Part shown: positions 29,219 through 38,009 of the stretch, piece by piece
How the letters are laid out: the number at the start of each line of letters is the position of its first letter
Numbering within the stretch: the stretch's first letter is position 1
Source of the DNA: Burkholderiales bacterium
GTDB taxonomy: Bacteria; Pseudomonadota; Gammaproteobacteria; Burkholderiales; Burkholderiaceae_C
Direction: 5' to 3'
Length of the DNA: 52,068 nt
Assembly: GCA_016195825.1 (NCBI GenBank)
Contig: JACPYV010000048.1
Coordinates: 1-52,068, forward strand
Made by a program: the position numbers and the translations under genes
The notes under the pieces: model-generated
Databases searched by the model: none
What the model was told of the DNA's origin: nothing
The model's input: the letters and a program-made list of their open reading frames with translations, nothing else

Positions 29219-30799
29219 TCAGGCGAAGCCGGGACGCGGCTGGGCCGTCTTGAACTGCGCGATGACGTCCAGCAGCCCGGCCGCCTGCTGCTGCAGGCTC
29301 TCGGCCGCCGCGGCGCTTTCCTCCACGAGGGCGGCGTTCTGCTGCGTGCCCTGGTCGATGGAGGCGACCGCTTGGTTGACCTGGCCGATGCCGCTGCTCT
29401 GCTCGGTCGCGGAAGCGTTGATCTCGGCCATCAGGTCAGTCATGCGGCGCACCTGGCTGACGATGTCGCCCATGGTCGTGCCGGCCTCGCCGACCAGTTG
29501 GCTGCCCGCCTCGACCTTCTCGACGCTGGCGCCGATCAAGCCCTTGATCTCGCGTGCAGCCTGCGCACTGCGCTGGGCGAGCGCCCGCACCTCGCCGGCC
29601 ACGACGGCAAAGCCGCGGCCCTGCTCGCCCGCGCGGGCAGCTTCCACGGCCGCGTTGAGCGCCAGGATGTTGGTCTGGAAGGCAATGCCGTCGATGGTGC
29701 CGATGATGTCGGCGATCTTGCGGCTGGAGTCGCTGATCTCGCCCATGGTCACGACGACGCGCTGCACGACGTCGCCGCCGCGCCCGGCCACCTCGGTCGC
29801 CGCGCTGGCCAACTGGCTGGCCTGGCGCGAACTCTCGGCCGTCTGCTGCACGGTGGACGTCATTTCCTGCATGGATGCCGCCGTCTGCTCAAGCGCGCTG
29901 GCCTGCTGCTCGGTGCGACTGGACAGGTCGTGGTTGCCGATGGCGATCTGCTGCGAGGCCGTCGAGATGCTGTCGGCCGACTGGCGCACGCGCCCTACCA
30001 TGTCCACCAGGCCATCGTTCATGCGCCTGAGTGCGCCCAGCAACTGGCCGGTCTCGTCATCGCTGTCGACGACGATGTCGGAGCTGAGATCGCCCGACGC
30101 CACGGCTTCGGCCAGGCGCACGGCGCGCTGCAGCGGCCGGGTGATGGCATTGCTCAGCGTCCAGCCCAGCAACACAGCTGCCGCCACGGCAGCCGCACTG
30201 ACCAAAAGCATCAGCAGACGGTCGCTGCCGTAGGTGCTGTCGGCCTGCTGCACGCGGGCGACGGCCTGCTGTTCCTCGTAAGTGAGGTAGTCGTTGGTCG
30301 CTTTCAGCAGTGCCGACAGCAGCGGGCGGCATTCGGCATTCATCTTGGCGATGGCGTCGTCGCGCTTGCCGTCCAGGGCCATGCCGACGATGGCCAGCGC
30401 GACCGGCCCGTACTGCGCCTCGATGCGCTCCATCTCGGCCACCAGCACGGTGTCACGCGCGCTCAGGTCCGTCGCCTTGCCCAGCACCTGCTTAAGCCTG
30501 GCCAGCGACCGCTGCATGTCCTCGTGCGCCTGGGTGACGGCCACCTTCTCGATGTCGCGGTCGGCCGGAGACGTCACCAGCACCAGGTTGCGCGCCGCGA
30601 TGGCCCGGCGCGTCGCCGCACCGCGCACGTCATTTGCAATGCGAGATCGCTGCGCCACGCCGTCCAGATAGTCCGTGAAGCGGTCGTTGGAGCGGCTCAA
30701 TGAATGCAGGGCCAAGCCCGACACCAGCAGCACGACTGCTGCCAGCAAGGCGAACCCCAGCATGAGCTTGGACCGCAGCCGCAGTTGATTCAGCCTCAT
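29219..30799 (-). CDS. Methyl-accepting chemotaxis protein
   Basis: Second chemoreceptor, 526 residues from the ATG at 30799 (MRLNQLRLRSKLMLGFALL). TM1 at about 11-32, a helical periplasmic domain of four-helix-bundle type with VRGAATRRAIAARNLVLVT, TM2 about 193-215, HAMP, then the signalling domain with the invariant [20 protein letters not shown] tip. The C-terminus ends in a short Pro-rich tail (QPRPGFA) without a pentapeptide tether. The open frame runs 400 nt further upstream, but that part has no receptor features. An imperfect stem lies after the stop (29161-29180). It is unrelated by operon to the other receptor. Confidence 0.94.
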   Translation of the reverse strand: MRLNQLRLRSKLMLGFALLAAVVLLVSGLALHSLSRSNDRFTDYLDGVAQRSRIANDVRGAATRRAIAARNLVLVTSPADRDIEKVAVTQAHEDMQRSLARLKQVLGKATDLSARDTVLVAEMERIEAQYGPVALAIVGMALDGKRDDAIAKMNAECRPLLSALLKATNDYLTYEEQQAVARVQQADSTYGSDRLLMLLVSAAAVAAAVLLGWTLSNAITRPLQRAVRLAEAVASGDLSSDIVVDSDDETGQLLGALRRMNDGLVDMVGRVRQSADSISTASQQIAIGNHDLSSRTEQQASALEQTAASMQEMTSTVQQTAESSRQASQLASAATEVAGRGGDVVQRVVVTMGEISDSSRKIADIIGTIDGIAFQTNILALNAAVEAARAGEQGRGFAVVAGEVRALAQRSAQAAREIKGLIGASVEKVEAGSQLVGEAGTTMGDIVSQVRRMTDLMAEINASATEQSSGIGQVNQAVASIDQGTQQNAALVEESAAAAESLQQQAAGLLDVIAQFKTAQPRPGFA

Positions 30800-31104
30800 C
30801 ACCACACTCCCTTCGGCATGCCCGGCCTGAAGTTCAGCGCTCGAATCGGGCGGATCGGCGCCGCGAAGACTTGAAATGGGTCGATGGAACTCGGTGCCGG
30901 CACCACACCAGGCGCAAGGCCATGCGCAAGGCGTCGGTGGCGGCCAGGATGTCTCGGCACCGTCATTGGCGCCTCTGTGCTCCCGCCGTCGCTCGCAGAG
31001 CCGGTGCCGGCAACATCGGCAAACGCGACAGCCAAGCGACACCGGACCTGGGCAGGACAGACCGAATCTAGTCCTAACCAGCCCGTTTGGCGAGTGAAAG
31101 AAAG
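30800..31104. other. Upstream region of the chemoreceptor, no supported gene
   Basis: About 305 nt between the chemoreceptor start and the 3' end of rnpB. Several short open frames overlap on the plus strand, but none has a domain or ribosome site. It should hold the chemoreceptor promoter on the minus strand; I could not pick a convincing -35/-10 pair. The bases just after rnpB (31104-31090) give a pyrimidine-rich CTCTTTCTTTC on the minus strand, a possible rnpB 3' end signal. Confidence 0.5.
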
Positions 31105-31445
31105 AGTGAAGCAAGCCGATAGGCTGGATTCTGTGCACCGCCCTGCCCTTGCGAGCCGGGCGATGTGACCGCCATTCCTCTGGGCCAGGACTCACGCCCC
31201 GGCTCGGTGCCACCTACCCGCCAGCTCTGCGAGCCGCATCAACGCTGGCCTACTTGGTGTTGCTGCGCGTAGAGATTGCCCGTTTCACCCAAGCCGGGCC
31301 GAAACCCGGCTTGACTCGTCTCTGTTGCTCTGATCCTCGGCTTTCGCCGGGCAGCCGTTAGCTGCTACGCCGCTCTATGCAGTCCGGACCTTCCTCCAGG
31401 GCCATGTTTCCATGCTTGCCCCAGCGGCGGTCTGGCTTGCTTCAC
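31105..31445 (-). ncRNA. rnpB: RNase P RNA, bacterial class A
   Basis: The minus strand reads as M1-type RNA, the catalytic RNA that trims tRNA 5' ends. The 5' end GAAGCAAGCCAGAC pairs with GGCTTGCTTCAC at the 3' end as helix P1. The conserved core near the 5' end is GGAGGAAGGTCCGGACTGCA, followed by ATAGAGC. The 3' core has GGTGCACAGAATCC, and AGAGGAATGGC with GTGAGTCCTGG sits between. Length about 340 nt. Ends are set by the P1 helix and are approximate by a few bases. The neighbouring divergent gene is a cysteine synthase gene. Confidence 0.93.
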
Positions 31446-31453
31446 ACTAGCGA

Positions 31454-31459
31454 TTATCC
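31454..31459 (-). promoter_or_regulatory. Candidate -10 element for rnpB
   Basis: GATAAT on the minus strand lies about 9 nt before the RNase P RNA 5' end. No good -35 is seen at 16-18 nt; the upstream bases overlap the ribosome site and start of the divergent cysteine synthase gene, so the two promoters share this short gap. Confidence 0.5.
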
Positions 31460-31483
31460 CCGCTTCAACCGACAGGAGAGCCC

Positions 31484-32401
31484 ATGAAGGCCAGCAGCGT
31501 CCTCGACACCATCGGCAACACCCCCCACATCCGCCTGCAGCGCCTGTTCAGCGGCGCCACGGTCTGGGTCAAGTCCGAGCGCAGCAACCCCGGCGGCTCG
31601 ATCAAGGACCGCATCGCGTTGTCCATGGTCGAGGACGCTGAGGCACGCGGCCTGCTCAAGCCCGGCGGCACCATCATCGAACCGACCTCGGGCAACACCG
31701 GCGTAGGGCTGGCTATGGTGGCCGCGGTGAAGGGCTACAGGCTCATCCTCGTCATGCCCGACAGCATGAGCATCGAGCGCCGCCGGCTGATGCTGGCCTA
31801 CGGTGCTACTTTCGACCTGACGCCGCGCGAGAAGGGCATGAAAGGCGCCATCGCCCGCGCCCGCGAACTGCTGGAGCAGTACCCGGGTTCGTGGATGCCG
31901 CAGCAGTTCGAGAACGGCGCCAACCCCGCCGTGCACGTCAAGACAACGGCGCAGGAGATCCTGCAAGACTTTCCCGAGGGCCTGGATGCGCTGATCACCG
32001 GCGTCGGCACCGGCGGCCACATCACCGGCTGCGCTCAGGTGCTGAAGGCCGCGTGGCCGCAGCTCAAGGTCTACGCGGTGGAGCCGACCGCTTCGCCGGT
32101 CATCAGCGGCGGCCAGCCCAGCCCCCACCCCATCCAGGGCATTGGCGCGGGCTTCATCCCGGCGGTGCTGGACACGGCGCTGCTGGACGGCGTCATCCAA
32201 GTCGAAGCCGAGGCGGCCCGCGAATACGCCCGCCGCTGCGCCCGCGAGGAAGGCCTGCTGGTAGGCATCTCCAGCGGCGCGACGCTGGCCGCCATCGCGC
32301 AGAAACTGCCCGAGCTGCCCGCCAACGCGCGGGTGCTGGGCTTCAACTACGACACCGGCGAGCGCTACCTGTCGGTGGATGGTTTCCTGCCGCAGGCCTG
32401 A
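31484..32401 (+). CDS. cysK: Cysteine synthase (O-acetylserine sulfhydrylase, PLP-dependent)
   Basis: Makes cysteine from O-acetylserine and sulfide (or thiosulfate in the CysM type). The 305-residue protein has the PLP-lysine motif [14 protein letters not shown], the substrate loop [12 protein letters not shown], the phosphate-binding glycine loop [10 protein letters not shown] and the C-terminal [10 protein letters not shown]. Motifs and length fit CysK better than CysM, but the two cannot be fully separated by eye. AGGAGA lies 7 nt before the ATG. No cysE or sulfate genes are nearby. The gene is divergent from rnpB. Confidence 0.93.
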   Translation: MKASSVLDTIGNTPHIRLQRLFSGATVWVKSERSNPGGSIKDRIALSMVEDAEARGLLKPGGTIIEPTSGNTGVGLAMVAAVKGYRLILVMPDSMSIERRRLMLAYGATFDLTPREKGMKGAIARARELLEQYPGSWMPQQFENGANPAVHVKTTAQEILQDFPEGLDALITGVGTGGHITGCAQVLKAAWPQLKVYAVEPTASPVISGGQPSPHPIQGIGAGFIPAVLDTALLDGVIQVEAEAAREYARRCAREEGLLVGISSGATLAAIAQKLPELPANARVLGFNYDTGERYLSVDGFLPQA

Positions 32402-32408
32402 CGGAGCA

Positions 32409-32422
32409 GCCCCCTCGGGGGC
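32409..32422. terminator. GC-rich hairpin between convergent genes
   Basis: GCCCCCTCGGGGGC forms a 6-bp stem with a tight 2-nt centre in the 26-nt gap between the cysteine synthase stop and the FHA gene stop. No U-run follows on either strand, so it is at best a weak or Rho-assisted end signal serving both genes. Confidence 0.4.
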
Positions 32423-32427
32423 CGCGT

Positions 32428-33426
32428 TCACTCGCCGCTATCTTCCTCGCCGGCGCCCTCGTTGTCCTTGCGAGCCTGCTTGGCGAGTTCGGCCTTCAGC
32501 GGCTTCAGCGATTCGATGAGCACCTCGGGCGGCCGGGGTGACGCGATGCGCAGCGCCGGCGGCGGCAGGCTGGCCAGGTAGGGCGGGCCAAACACGTACT
32601 GCTGCTCCTGGCGGTTGCCAAACTGCAGGCCCAGGCCCAGCACCAGCAGCGCCGTGATGCCCAGGCTCAGTGTGCGCTGCGCGCGCGGCCAGACGAGGCG
32701 GGCATGCCAAGCGACCAGGACCGCCGCCCCGACCGGCGTGGCCAGCGATTCCAGCGCCATCAGCCGCGGCCAGGAGAAGGCATAGGCGACCACCGGCAGC
32801 AGCCACTCCAGCACCTGCAGCGTGACCAGCACCAGCAGCACCCGCCTCAAGTGCGTCGTGAACGGGAAGCGGTGCTGGAACAGCTGGCTGGCCAGCGACC
32901 ACAGCCCGGCCCAGCCCAGCGTGATGGCCAGCGGCGCCAGCAGAGGCGAGGCGTAGTCCACCCAGCGCGCATCGGGATCCACGGCGCTCCAGCGGTCCAC
33001 CCATTGGAAGAACAGCAGGGCCAGCAGCAGCGCCGGAAGCAGGGCCCAGTGGCGGACCGGGTGCACCACCAGCGGCTGCTCGGGCGCCAGCTCGTCGGCC
33101 GCGGTACGCAGGCGCAGCGCGCTGCCCGCGAGCTGGAAGGCGCCACCCTTGGGCAGGTCGGCCTCCTCGCCGGCCGCCAGGCGCTTGCCAGCAATGCTGC
33201 CGCCGTTGCGGCTGGGCAGCAGCTTCAGCCGCACACCGCCCTCGGGCGTGAGGACCAGCTCGGCATGCTCGGCGGCGACATGGCCGTCGTCCAGCACGAT
33301 GTCGCAGGCCGGCGAGCGGCCGATACGCACTGGCCATTGGGTCACGCGCTGCACAAGCGCAACGCGGCCGTCGCGGCCCAGCAGTTCGACGACGGCAGCG
33401 GCGGGCACGGGCGTGACCGTCGGCAT
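32428..33426 (-). CDS. FHA-domain membrane protein
   Basis: FHA domains bind phosphothreonine peptides. The 332-residue product has an N-terminal FHA domain at about residues 15-110 (VRIGRSPACDIVLDDGHVAA, HAELVLT, SRNGGSIAGKRL), followed by four or five membrane helices between about 130 and 265 and a charged tail (LKAELAKQARKDNEGAG). The start at 33426 shares a base with the stop of the protease gene (TGATG), so the two are translated together. An FHA domain with its tail in the cytoplasm would let the pair sense Thr phosphorylation, but no Ser/Thr kinase gene is visible here. Confidence 0.85.
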   Translation of the reverse strand: MPTVTPVPAAAVVELLGRDGRVALVQRVTQWPVRIGRSPACDIVLDDGHVAAEHAELVLTPEGGVRLKLLPSRNGGSIAGKRLAAGEEADLPKGGAFQLAGSALRLRTAADELAPEQPLVVHPVRHWALLPALLLALLFFQWVDRWSAVDPDARWVDYASPLLAPLAITLGWAGLWSLASQLFQHRFPFTTHLRRVLLVLVTLQVLEWLLPVVAYAFSWPRLMALESLATPVGAAVLVAWHARLVWPRAQRTLSLGITALLVLGLGLQFGNRQEQQYVFGPPYLASLPPPALRIASPRPPEVLIESLKPLKAELAKQARKDNEGAGEEDSGE

Positions 33427-34814
33427 CACTTGGCCTTGCTGCTGTTCGTCCACGCGAAGCCCTCCAGGTAATGCGCCGCGAGCTTGAGCGCGTTGTCGAA
33501 GCTGACGCCGCGGGCGTCGAAGCGCCCCAGCGCGCCTTGCGTGGACGCGTCCACCGTCGTCACGAGGACGCTGAGGTCATGCAGGCCGTCAAGCTTGCGG
33601 TAGGCGCGCAGGCAGACGACGGCGCGCAGAGGCAGACCGTTGCGATCGACGAACTGCTCCTTGCAATACGGCGCGGTGCGCGCCTTGTCGGCACTGCCCA
33701 GCCGCTCGTTGCGGAAGCTCCCCGAGTACTGCCGCGCGAAGCGCAACGCACCCAGCTTCTCGCCGTCATAGGCCTCGTGGGACATGTCCAGCCAACCAGT
33801 CTGCAGGTTGCCGCTGACGAACAGGGCATGGTCCATGCGGCACTGGGAGCGCTCGAAGGACAGCCCCTTGGTGTCGGCCGAGGTGCTGTTGCCCCAGCAA
33901 CGCATGAAGTCCTGCTTGGGCACCGGCAGGCGGTAGCGCTTGTTGTTGGCGCTTTCCCAGGGCTGCGCGACGAAGCGAGTGACGAGCTCGTCCTGGTAGC
34001 GCGTCAACTGGTCGCGCAGCCGGCCCCAGGCCGCGGAGCGGATGGGCTTGGCGCCCAGGCTGCGCTTGACCAGTTCAGCCGCGAACTCGCCCGGCACCAG
34101 GAAGCTGACCTGCTGGGCGAACAGCATGGTCGACACGTTGACGCCCACGACCAGGCCGTCCTCATCCAGCACCGGGCCGCCGCTCATGCCCGGGTTGATA
34201 CCGCCGGCGTAGTAGATCAGCGGGTCGAAGCTGCGCTCGACAAGACCGTTGTAGTTGCCCTCGACGACGGCGAACGCCACATCGTGCGGGTTGCCCATGG
34301 AGTAGATGCGCTCGCCCTTGGCCAGCGGTTGCTGCAGCGGGCGGAAGCTCAGCGCACCGCGGCCCTTCAGGCCGCCGCCCTTGCCGTCATCCACGGCGCG
34401 CAGCAGCGCCAGGTCACGGCGAGCGTCGAAGTCCAGCAGTTCCAGCGCGCCGCCCTGGCCGTCGGTGGTGGCATAGCGCAGGCGGTAGCTGTCGGGCTCC
34501 AGCGCGAACTGGCTGATGACGTGATAGTTGGTCATCACATGGCCGTCGTCACTGACGAGGAAGCCCGAGCCGACCGAGGCCTGGCTGTCCTGGGTCTTCA
34601 GCAGCGTGCGGATCTGCAGCAGTTGGCCCTTGCTGCGCTCGTACAGGCGCCGGGCGCTGGCCGAAACGACGGGCGCCGGCTGCGGCTGGCCCTGGGCGCC
34701 GGGCGGCGTGGCAGGAGCGGACGCCGCGGGCGGCGGCGACTGTGCGGCGGCAACGCAGGCCAGGCCTGCGAAGGCCAGGCCCAACAATGATTTCAAACAG
34801 GACTTCATCAGCAA
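33426..34814 (-). CDS. Secreted trypsin-like (S1C/HtrA-type) serine protease
   Basis: The 462-residue product has a signal peptide (LLGLAFAGLACVAAAQ), a Pro/Ala-rich linker and a chymotrypsin-fold protease domain. Catalytic residues in TTG-start numbering are H98 (MTNYHVI), D134 (ARRDLALL) and S211 (NPGMSGGPV). There is no PDZ domain; instead a C-terminal domain of about 200 residues follows, with several Cys (CWGNS, SQCRMDH, PYCKEQF, VVCLRAY). The start is either TTG 34814, which has GGGAGG at 6 nt, or ATG 34808, which is 12 nt from it; spacing favours TTG. It is coupled to the FHA gene. The substrate is unknown. Confidence 0.88.
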   Translation of the reverse strand: MLMKSCLKSLLGLAFAGLACVAAAQSPPPAASAPATPPGAQGQPQPAPVVSASARRLYERSKGQLLQIRTLLKTQDSQASVGSGFLVSDDGHVMTNYHVISQFALEPDSYRLRYATTDGQGGALELLDFDARRDLALLRAVDDGKGGGLKGRGALSFRPLQQPLAKGERIYSMGNPHDVAFAVVEGNYNGLVERSFDPLIYYAGGINPGMSGGPVLDEDGLVVGVNVSTMLFAQQVSFLVPGEFAAELVKRSLGAKPIRSAAWGRLRDQLTRYQDELVTRFVAQPWESANNKRYRLPVPKQDFMRCWGNSTSADTKGLSFERSQCRMDHALFVSGNLQTGWLDMSHEAYDGEKLGALRFARQYSGSFRNERLGSADKARTAPYCKEQFVDRNGLPLRAVVCLRAYRKLDGLHDLSVLVTTVDASTQGALGRFDARGVSFDNALKLAAHYLEGFAWTNSSKAK

Positions 34815-34853
34815 ACGAGACCTCCCTGGGCGGGCGTCGATGCTAGCTGCTTT

Positions 34854-34886
34854 GGGCTTGCGCCCCGGCCAGCGGGGCGCAAGCCC
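34854..34886. terminator. Strong 13-bp hairpin between the NYN gene and the protease gene
   Basis: GGGCTTGCGCCCC (34854-34866) pairs perfectly with GGGGCGCAAGCCC (34874-34886) around a 7-nt loop. It lies 13 nt beyond the NYN gene stop on the minus strand, so it should end or stabilise the pyrC-NYN message. No U-tract follows on either strand. Confidence 0.55.
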
Positions 34887-34899
34887 CGTGACGCATCGC

Positions 34900-35766
34900 T
34901 CACCCGTGGCCGAAGCGGACCTGGTTGGGCTGTTTGGCCGGTTGCAGCTGGAAGGCCTGCGGGTGCTTACGGAACACCTTGGTGGACGCCGCCGTCTTGG
35001 GCAGCAGGCCGGCCTCCTTCAGCGCCTTGGCTGCGGCGCCGAGGTCATGCCACTGGCCGTCGGCCAGCTTGGGCAACAGGGCCAGGATGGCGTTGATCTC
35101 GCGGGCCGCGGCGACGCTGGCATCCACCGGGGCCGGCACAGCGGCCGACTTCGGGATGGGCTTGGGTGCTGGTGCTGGCGCTGGGACCGCCGCCGGCTGT
35201 GGCTTGGGGGTCGGTGCGGGCGCTGGCGTCGGCTTGGGGGCGGGCGCCGCCACCTTGGCGGGTGCCGCCTTCTTCGCCGCGGCCCGGGGAGCGGCCGCCT
35301 TGCGCGCGGGTTCGCGGCGCGAGGGCTCGCGCTTTGCCGCCGGCTTGCTGCTGTCATGGGCCAGCTCGTTGAACTGGTCGTAGATCTGGATCACGCCGTC
35401 GCCCGTCTTGCCATGCTGGCCGAAGCCGCGCAGCCAGGCGCCCTTCTCGCGCAGGCGCAGCACCAGCGGCGCGAAGTCGCTGTCCGACGACACCAGCACG
35501 ATGACGTCGGGCTTCTCGGTGATGGCCAGGTCCATGGCATCGACCGCCATGGCAATGTCAGTCGAGTTCTTGCCGATGGCCAGATTGACGATGGCGCGCA
35601 GGCCCAGCCGCTTCAGGAAGGCCTGGTGGTTCTGGGCCTGCTCGGCGTTGCAATAGGCGCGACGGATGTGCACGGCCTCGTAGTCCTTGAACGCCATCTG
35701 CAGGGCTTGCTCAATGACGTCGGTGGCGACGTTATCGAAGTCGACGAGGAAGGCGACTTTTTTCAT
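34900..35766 (-). CDS. NYN-domain putative ribonuclease with C-terminal LOTUS-like domain
   Basis: NYN (LabA/DUF88) domains are PIN-like nucleases. The 288-residue protein begins [17 protein letters not shown] with the first acidic residues, then [16 protein letters not shown] and [16 protein letters not shown], completing the acidic metal site (residues about 1-150). A Lys/Ala/Pro-rich linker (about 155-215) follows, then a C-terminal helical module with [20 protein letters not shown] and [13 protein letters not shown], which resembles the OST-HTH/LOTUS RNA-binding domain often paired with NYN. The start overlaps the pyrC stop by 4 nt (ATGA). RNA decay or processing is inferred; the target is unknown. 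Confidence 0.88.
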   Translation of the reverse strand: MKKVAFLVDFDNVATDVIEQALQMAFKDYEAVHIRRAYCNAEQAQNHQAFLKRLGLRAIVNLAIGKNSTDIAMAVDAMDLAITEKPDVIVLVSSDSDFAPLVLRLREKGAWLRGFGQHGKTGDGVIQIYDQFNELAHDSSKPAAKREPSRREPARKAAAPRAAAKKAAPAKVAAPAPKPTPAPAPTPKPQPAAVPAPAPAPKPIPKSAAVPAPVDASVAAAREINAILALLPKLADGQWHDLGAAAKALKEAGLLPKTAASTKVFRKHPQAFQLQPAKQPNQVRFGHG

Positions 35767-36797
35767 CGGATCAATTTCCAGTTCAGGGTTTCGCCGCCGC
35801 GCAGGGGCTTGAGCTGTGCCTCGCCGAAGGGCACGGCGCTGGGAAGGGTCCAGGGCTCGCGCTTGAGCGTGACGGTGCCGGTGTTGCGCGGCAGGCCGTA
35901 GAAATCCGGGCCATGGTGGCCGGCAAAGGCATCGAGCTTGTCCAGCGCGCCCATGCCCTCGAAGGCCTCGGCGTACAGCTCCAGCGCCGAGATCGCCGTG
36001 AAGCAGCCGGCGCCACAGACCGAGTTCTCCTTCAGCTGGGCCGCGTGCGGTGCGCTGTCGGTGCCCAGGAAAAACTTCGGGCTGCCGGAAGCGACGGCCT
36101 TGAGCAGTGCCTGGCGATGCTCCTCGCGCTTGAGCACGGGCAGGCAGTAGTAATGCGGGCGCAGGCCACCGGTGAAGATGGCGTTGCGGTTGTAGAGCAG
36201 GTGCTGCGGCGTGACGGTGGCCGCCGTGAAGCGGTCGGACGCCGCCACGTACTCGGCGGCCTCCCGGGTCGTGATGTGCTCGAAGACAACCTTCAGCTCG
36301 GGCATCGCGGCGCGCAACGGCTTCATGACGCGCTCGACGAACACGGCCTCGCGGTCGAACACGTCGATGTCGCCGTCGGTCACCTCGCCGTGCACCAACA
36401 GCAGCAGGCCCTCGCGCTGCATGGCCTCCAGCGTGGCGTAGGTCTTGCGGATGTCGGTCACACCGGCATCACTGTTGGTCGTGGCGCCGGCCGGGTAGAG
36501 CTTGAGCGCGACGACGCCGGCGTCCTTGGCGCGCTTGATCTCGTCGACCGGCGTGTTGTCGGTCAGGTAGAGCGTCATCAGCGGCTGGAAGTCCGAGCCT
36601 TCCGGCAGGCAGCCGAGGATGCGCTCGCGATAGGCCACCGCCTGCGCGGCGGTGGTGACCGGCGGACGCAGGTTGGGCATGACGATGGCACGAGCGAACT
36701 GGTGCGCGGTGTAGGGCACGACGCTGGCGAGCGCTGCCTCGTCGCGCAGGTGCAAGTGCCAGTCGTCAGGTCGGGTGAGGGTCAGGGTGTCACTCAT
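35763..36797 (-). CDS. pyrC: Dihydroorotase
   Basis: PyrC cyclises carbamoyl aspartate to dihydroorotate in pyrimidine synthesis. The ATG at 36797 gives 344 residues starting [19 protein letters not shown], the usual start of the E. coli-type enzyme. Metal ligands H14 and H16, the carboxylated lysine K99 (ALKLYPAG), the LVHGE and FEHIT histidines and the catalytic aspartate in LGTDSAPH are all present. The frame continues upstream but is not PyrC-like. It is the first gene of a pair with the NYN gene. Its divergent neighbour is the PBP/VWA/TelA operon, 78 nt away. Confidence 0.96.
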   Translation of the reverse strand: MSDTLTLTRPDDWHLHLRDEAALASVVPYTAHQFARAIVMPNLRPPVTTAAQAVAYRERILGCLPEGSDFQPLMTLYLTDNTPVDEIKRAKDAGVVALKLYPAGATTNSDAGVTDIRKTYATLEAMQREGLLLLVHGEVTDGDIDVFDREAVFVERVMKPLRAAMPELKVVFEHITTREAAEYVAASDRFTAATVTPQHLLYNRNAIFTGGLRPHYYCLPVLKREEHRQALLKAVASGSPKFFLGTDSAPHAAQLKENSVCGAGCFTAISALELYAEAFEGMGALDKLDAFAGHHGPDFYGLPRNTGTVTLKREPWTLPSAVPFGEAQLKPLRGGETLNWKLIR

Positions 36798-36875
36798 ACC
36801 CGGATTGTCGTCGCCGGGCGGGCCCGGGTTCGGAGACACTCCGCACCACCTCGAAAGGAGCCCGCTTCCTCCATC

Positions 36876-38009
36876 ATGAACAACGCGAAACGCCTGGTCG
36901 GCACTTTGGTCCTGTTGGCGCTGTTTGGCGGCACCCTCTTCTTTGCGCTGCGCAGCAACCAGGAGACGAAGCAGATCGCGCAGGAGCAGGTGGCGATCGC
37001 CAGCGCCGAACCGTTGAGGGGCTTGATCGCCGTCGACGTGGAGGCGTTCTTCAAGGACGAGCGCGTGACCCAGGTGCTCGGCAGCGCCAAGCTGCCAGTG
37101 CAGGTGGCCCGCGTGGGCAGCCGCGACATGGCCGCCAAGATCGGAGCGGCGGACCAGCCCGACTTCTTCATCGCCAGCGGTGTGGTGGCCGCCAACATGA
37201 TTGCCGACGCCGCCCGCAAGGCCGGCAAGACCGCCACGCAGACGTCGCCCTTCCACACGCCGCTGGTGGTGGCCTCATGGGAGCCCGTCGCCAGGATCCT
37301 GGCCGCCAACGGCATGGCCAAGGCGCAGGCGCCCAAGGTCTACAGCCTGGACATGGAGAAGCTCACGCAGGCCATGCTGGCCAAGCAGCGCTGGCGGGAC
37401 CTGAAGGCCAGCGGTGACTACGCGGTGTCGCGCAGCGTGCTGGTCTCCACCACCGACATTCGCCGCAGCAACTCTGCCGCCATGTACCTGGCGCTGACCT
37501 CGGCCGCGCTGAACGGCGACGTGGTGGCGGACCGCACGACGGCGCAGAAGTACGCGGGTCAACTGGCCGAGCTGTTCAAGCGCCAGGGCTTCCAGGAGAA
37601 CTACGTCAACGGCGCCTTCGACGACTATCTGTCCATCGGCATGGGCAAGACGCCGCTGACCTTCATCTACGAGGCCCAGATGGTGGCTCAGGCGCTCAAG
37701 GGCAGCCAGGGAGGCATCAGGCCCGAGATGGTATTGATGTACCCGACACCCACCATTGTCAACAAGTGGGTGCTGGTGGCACTGAACGAGCGCGGCAAGC
37801 GGCTGGCCGAACTGCTGGCGACGAACAAGACGTTGCAGGCGGTGGCGCTGGAGCAGGGCTTTCGCACCGGTGACACGGCCGCGTTCGCCGCCGCCGCGAA
37901 GACCGCTGGCCTGGCCGTGGACGTGAACCTGAACCAGGTCATCGACCCGCCGGGCTTCGACCTGATGTTTGAAATGATCGACATCGTCAGCCGGGAGATG
38001 AACCAGTGA
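36876..38009 (+). CDS. Membrane-anchored solute-binding-protein-like protein
   Basis: First gene of a four-gene operon. The 377-residue protein has one N-terminal membrane helix (about residues 6-25) with the rest outside. The bulk resembles a type 2 periplasmic binding fold: [46 protein letters not shown], the hinge [19 protein letters not shown] and [19 protein letters not shown]. It has no transport genes beside it, so it likely senses or scaffolds rather than feeds an ABC transporter. The start (ATG 36876) is chosen for the membrane anchor. It overlaps the next gene by 4 nt (ATGA). Confidence 0.78.
   Translation: MNNAKRLVGTLVLLALFGGTLFFALRSNQETKQIAQEQVAIASAEPLRGLIAVDVEAFFKDERVTQVLGSAKLPVQVARVGSRDMAAKIGAADQPDFFIASGVVAANMIADAARKAGKTATQTSPFHTPLVVASWEPVARILAANGMAKAQAPKVYSLDMEKLTQAMLAKQRWRDLKASGDYAVSRSVLVSTTDIRRSNSAAMYLALTSAALNGDVVADRTTAQKYAGQLAELFKRQGFQENYVNGAFDDYLSIGMGKTPLTFIYEAQMVAQALKGSQGGIRPEMVLMYPTPTIVNKWVLVALNERGKRLAELLATNKTLQAVALEQGFRTGDTAAFAAAAKTAGLAVDVNLNQVIDPPGFDLMFEMIDIVSREMNQ

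Noticed and set aside
30876..31168. Short overlapping plus-strand frames before rnpB
   Set aside because: Overlap each other and run into the RNase P RNA; no protein features.
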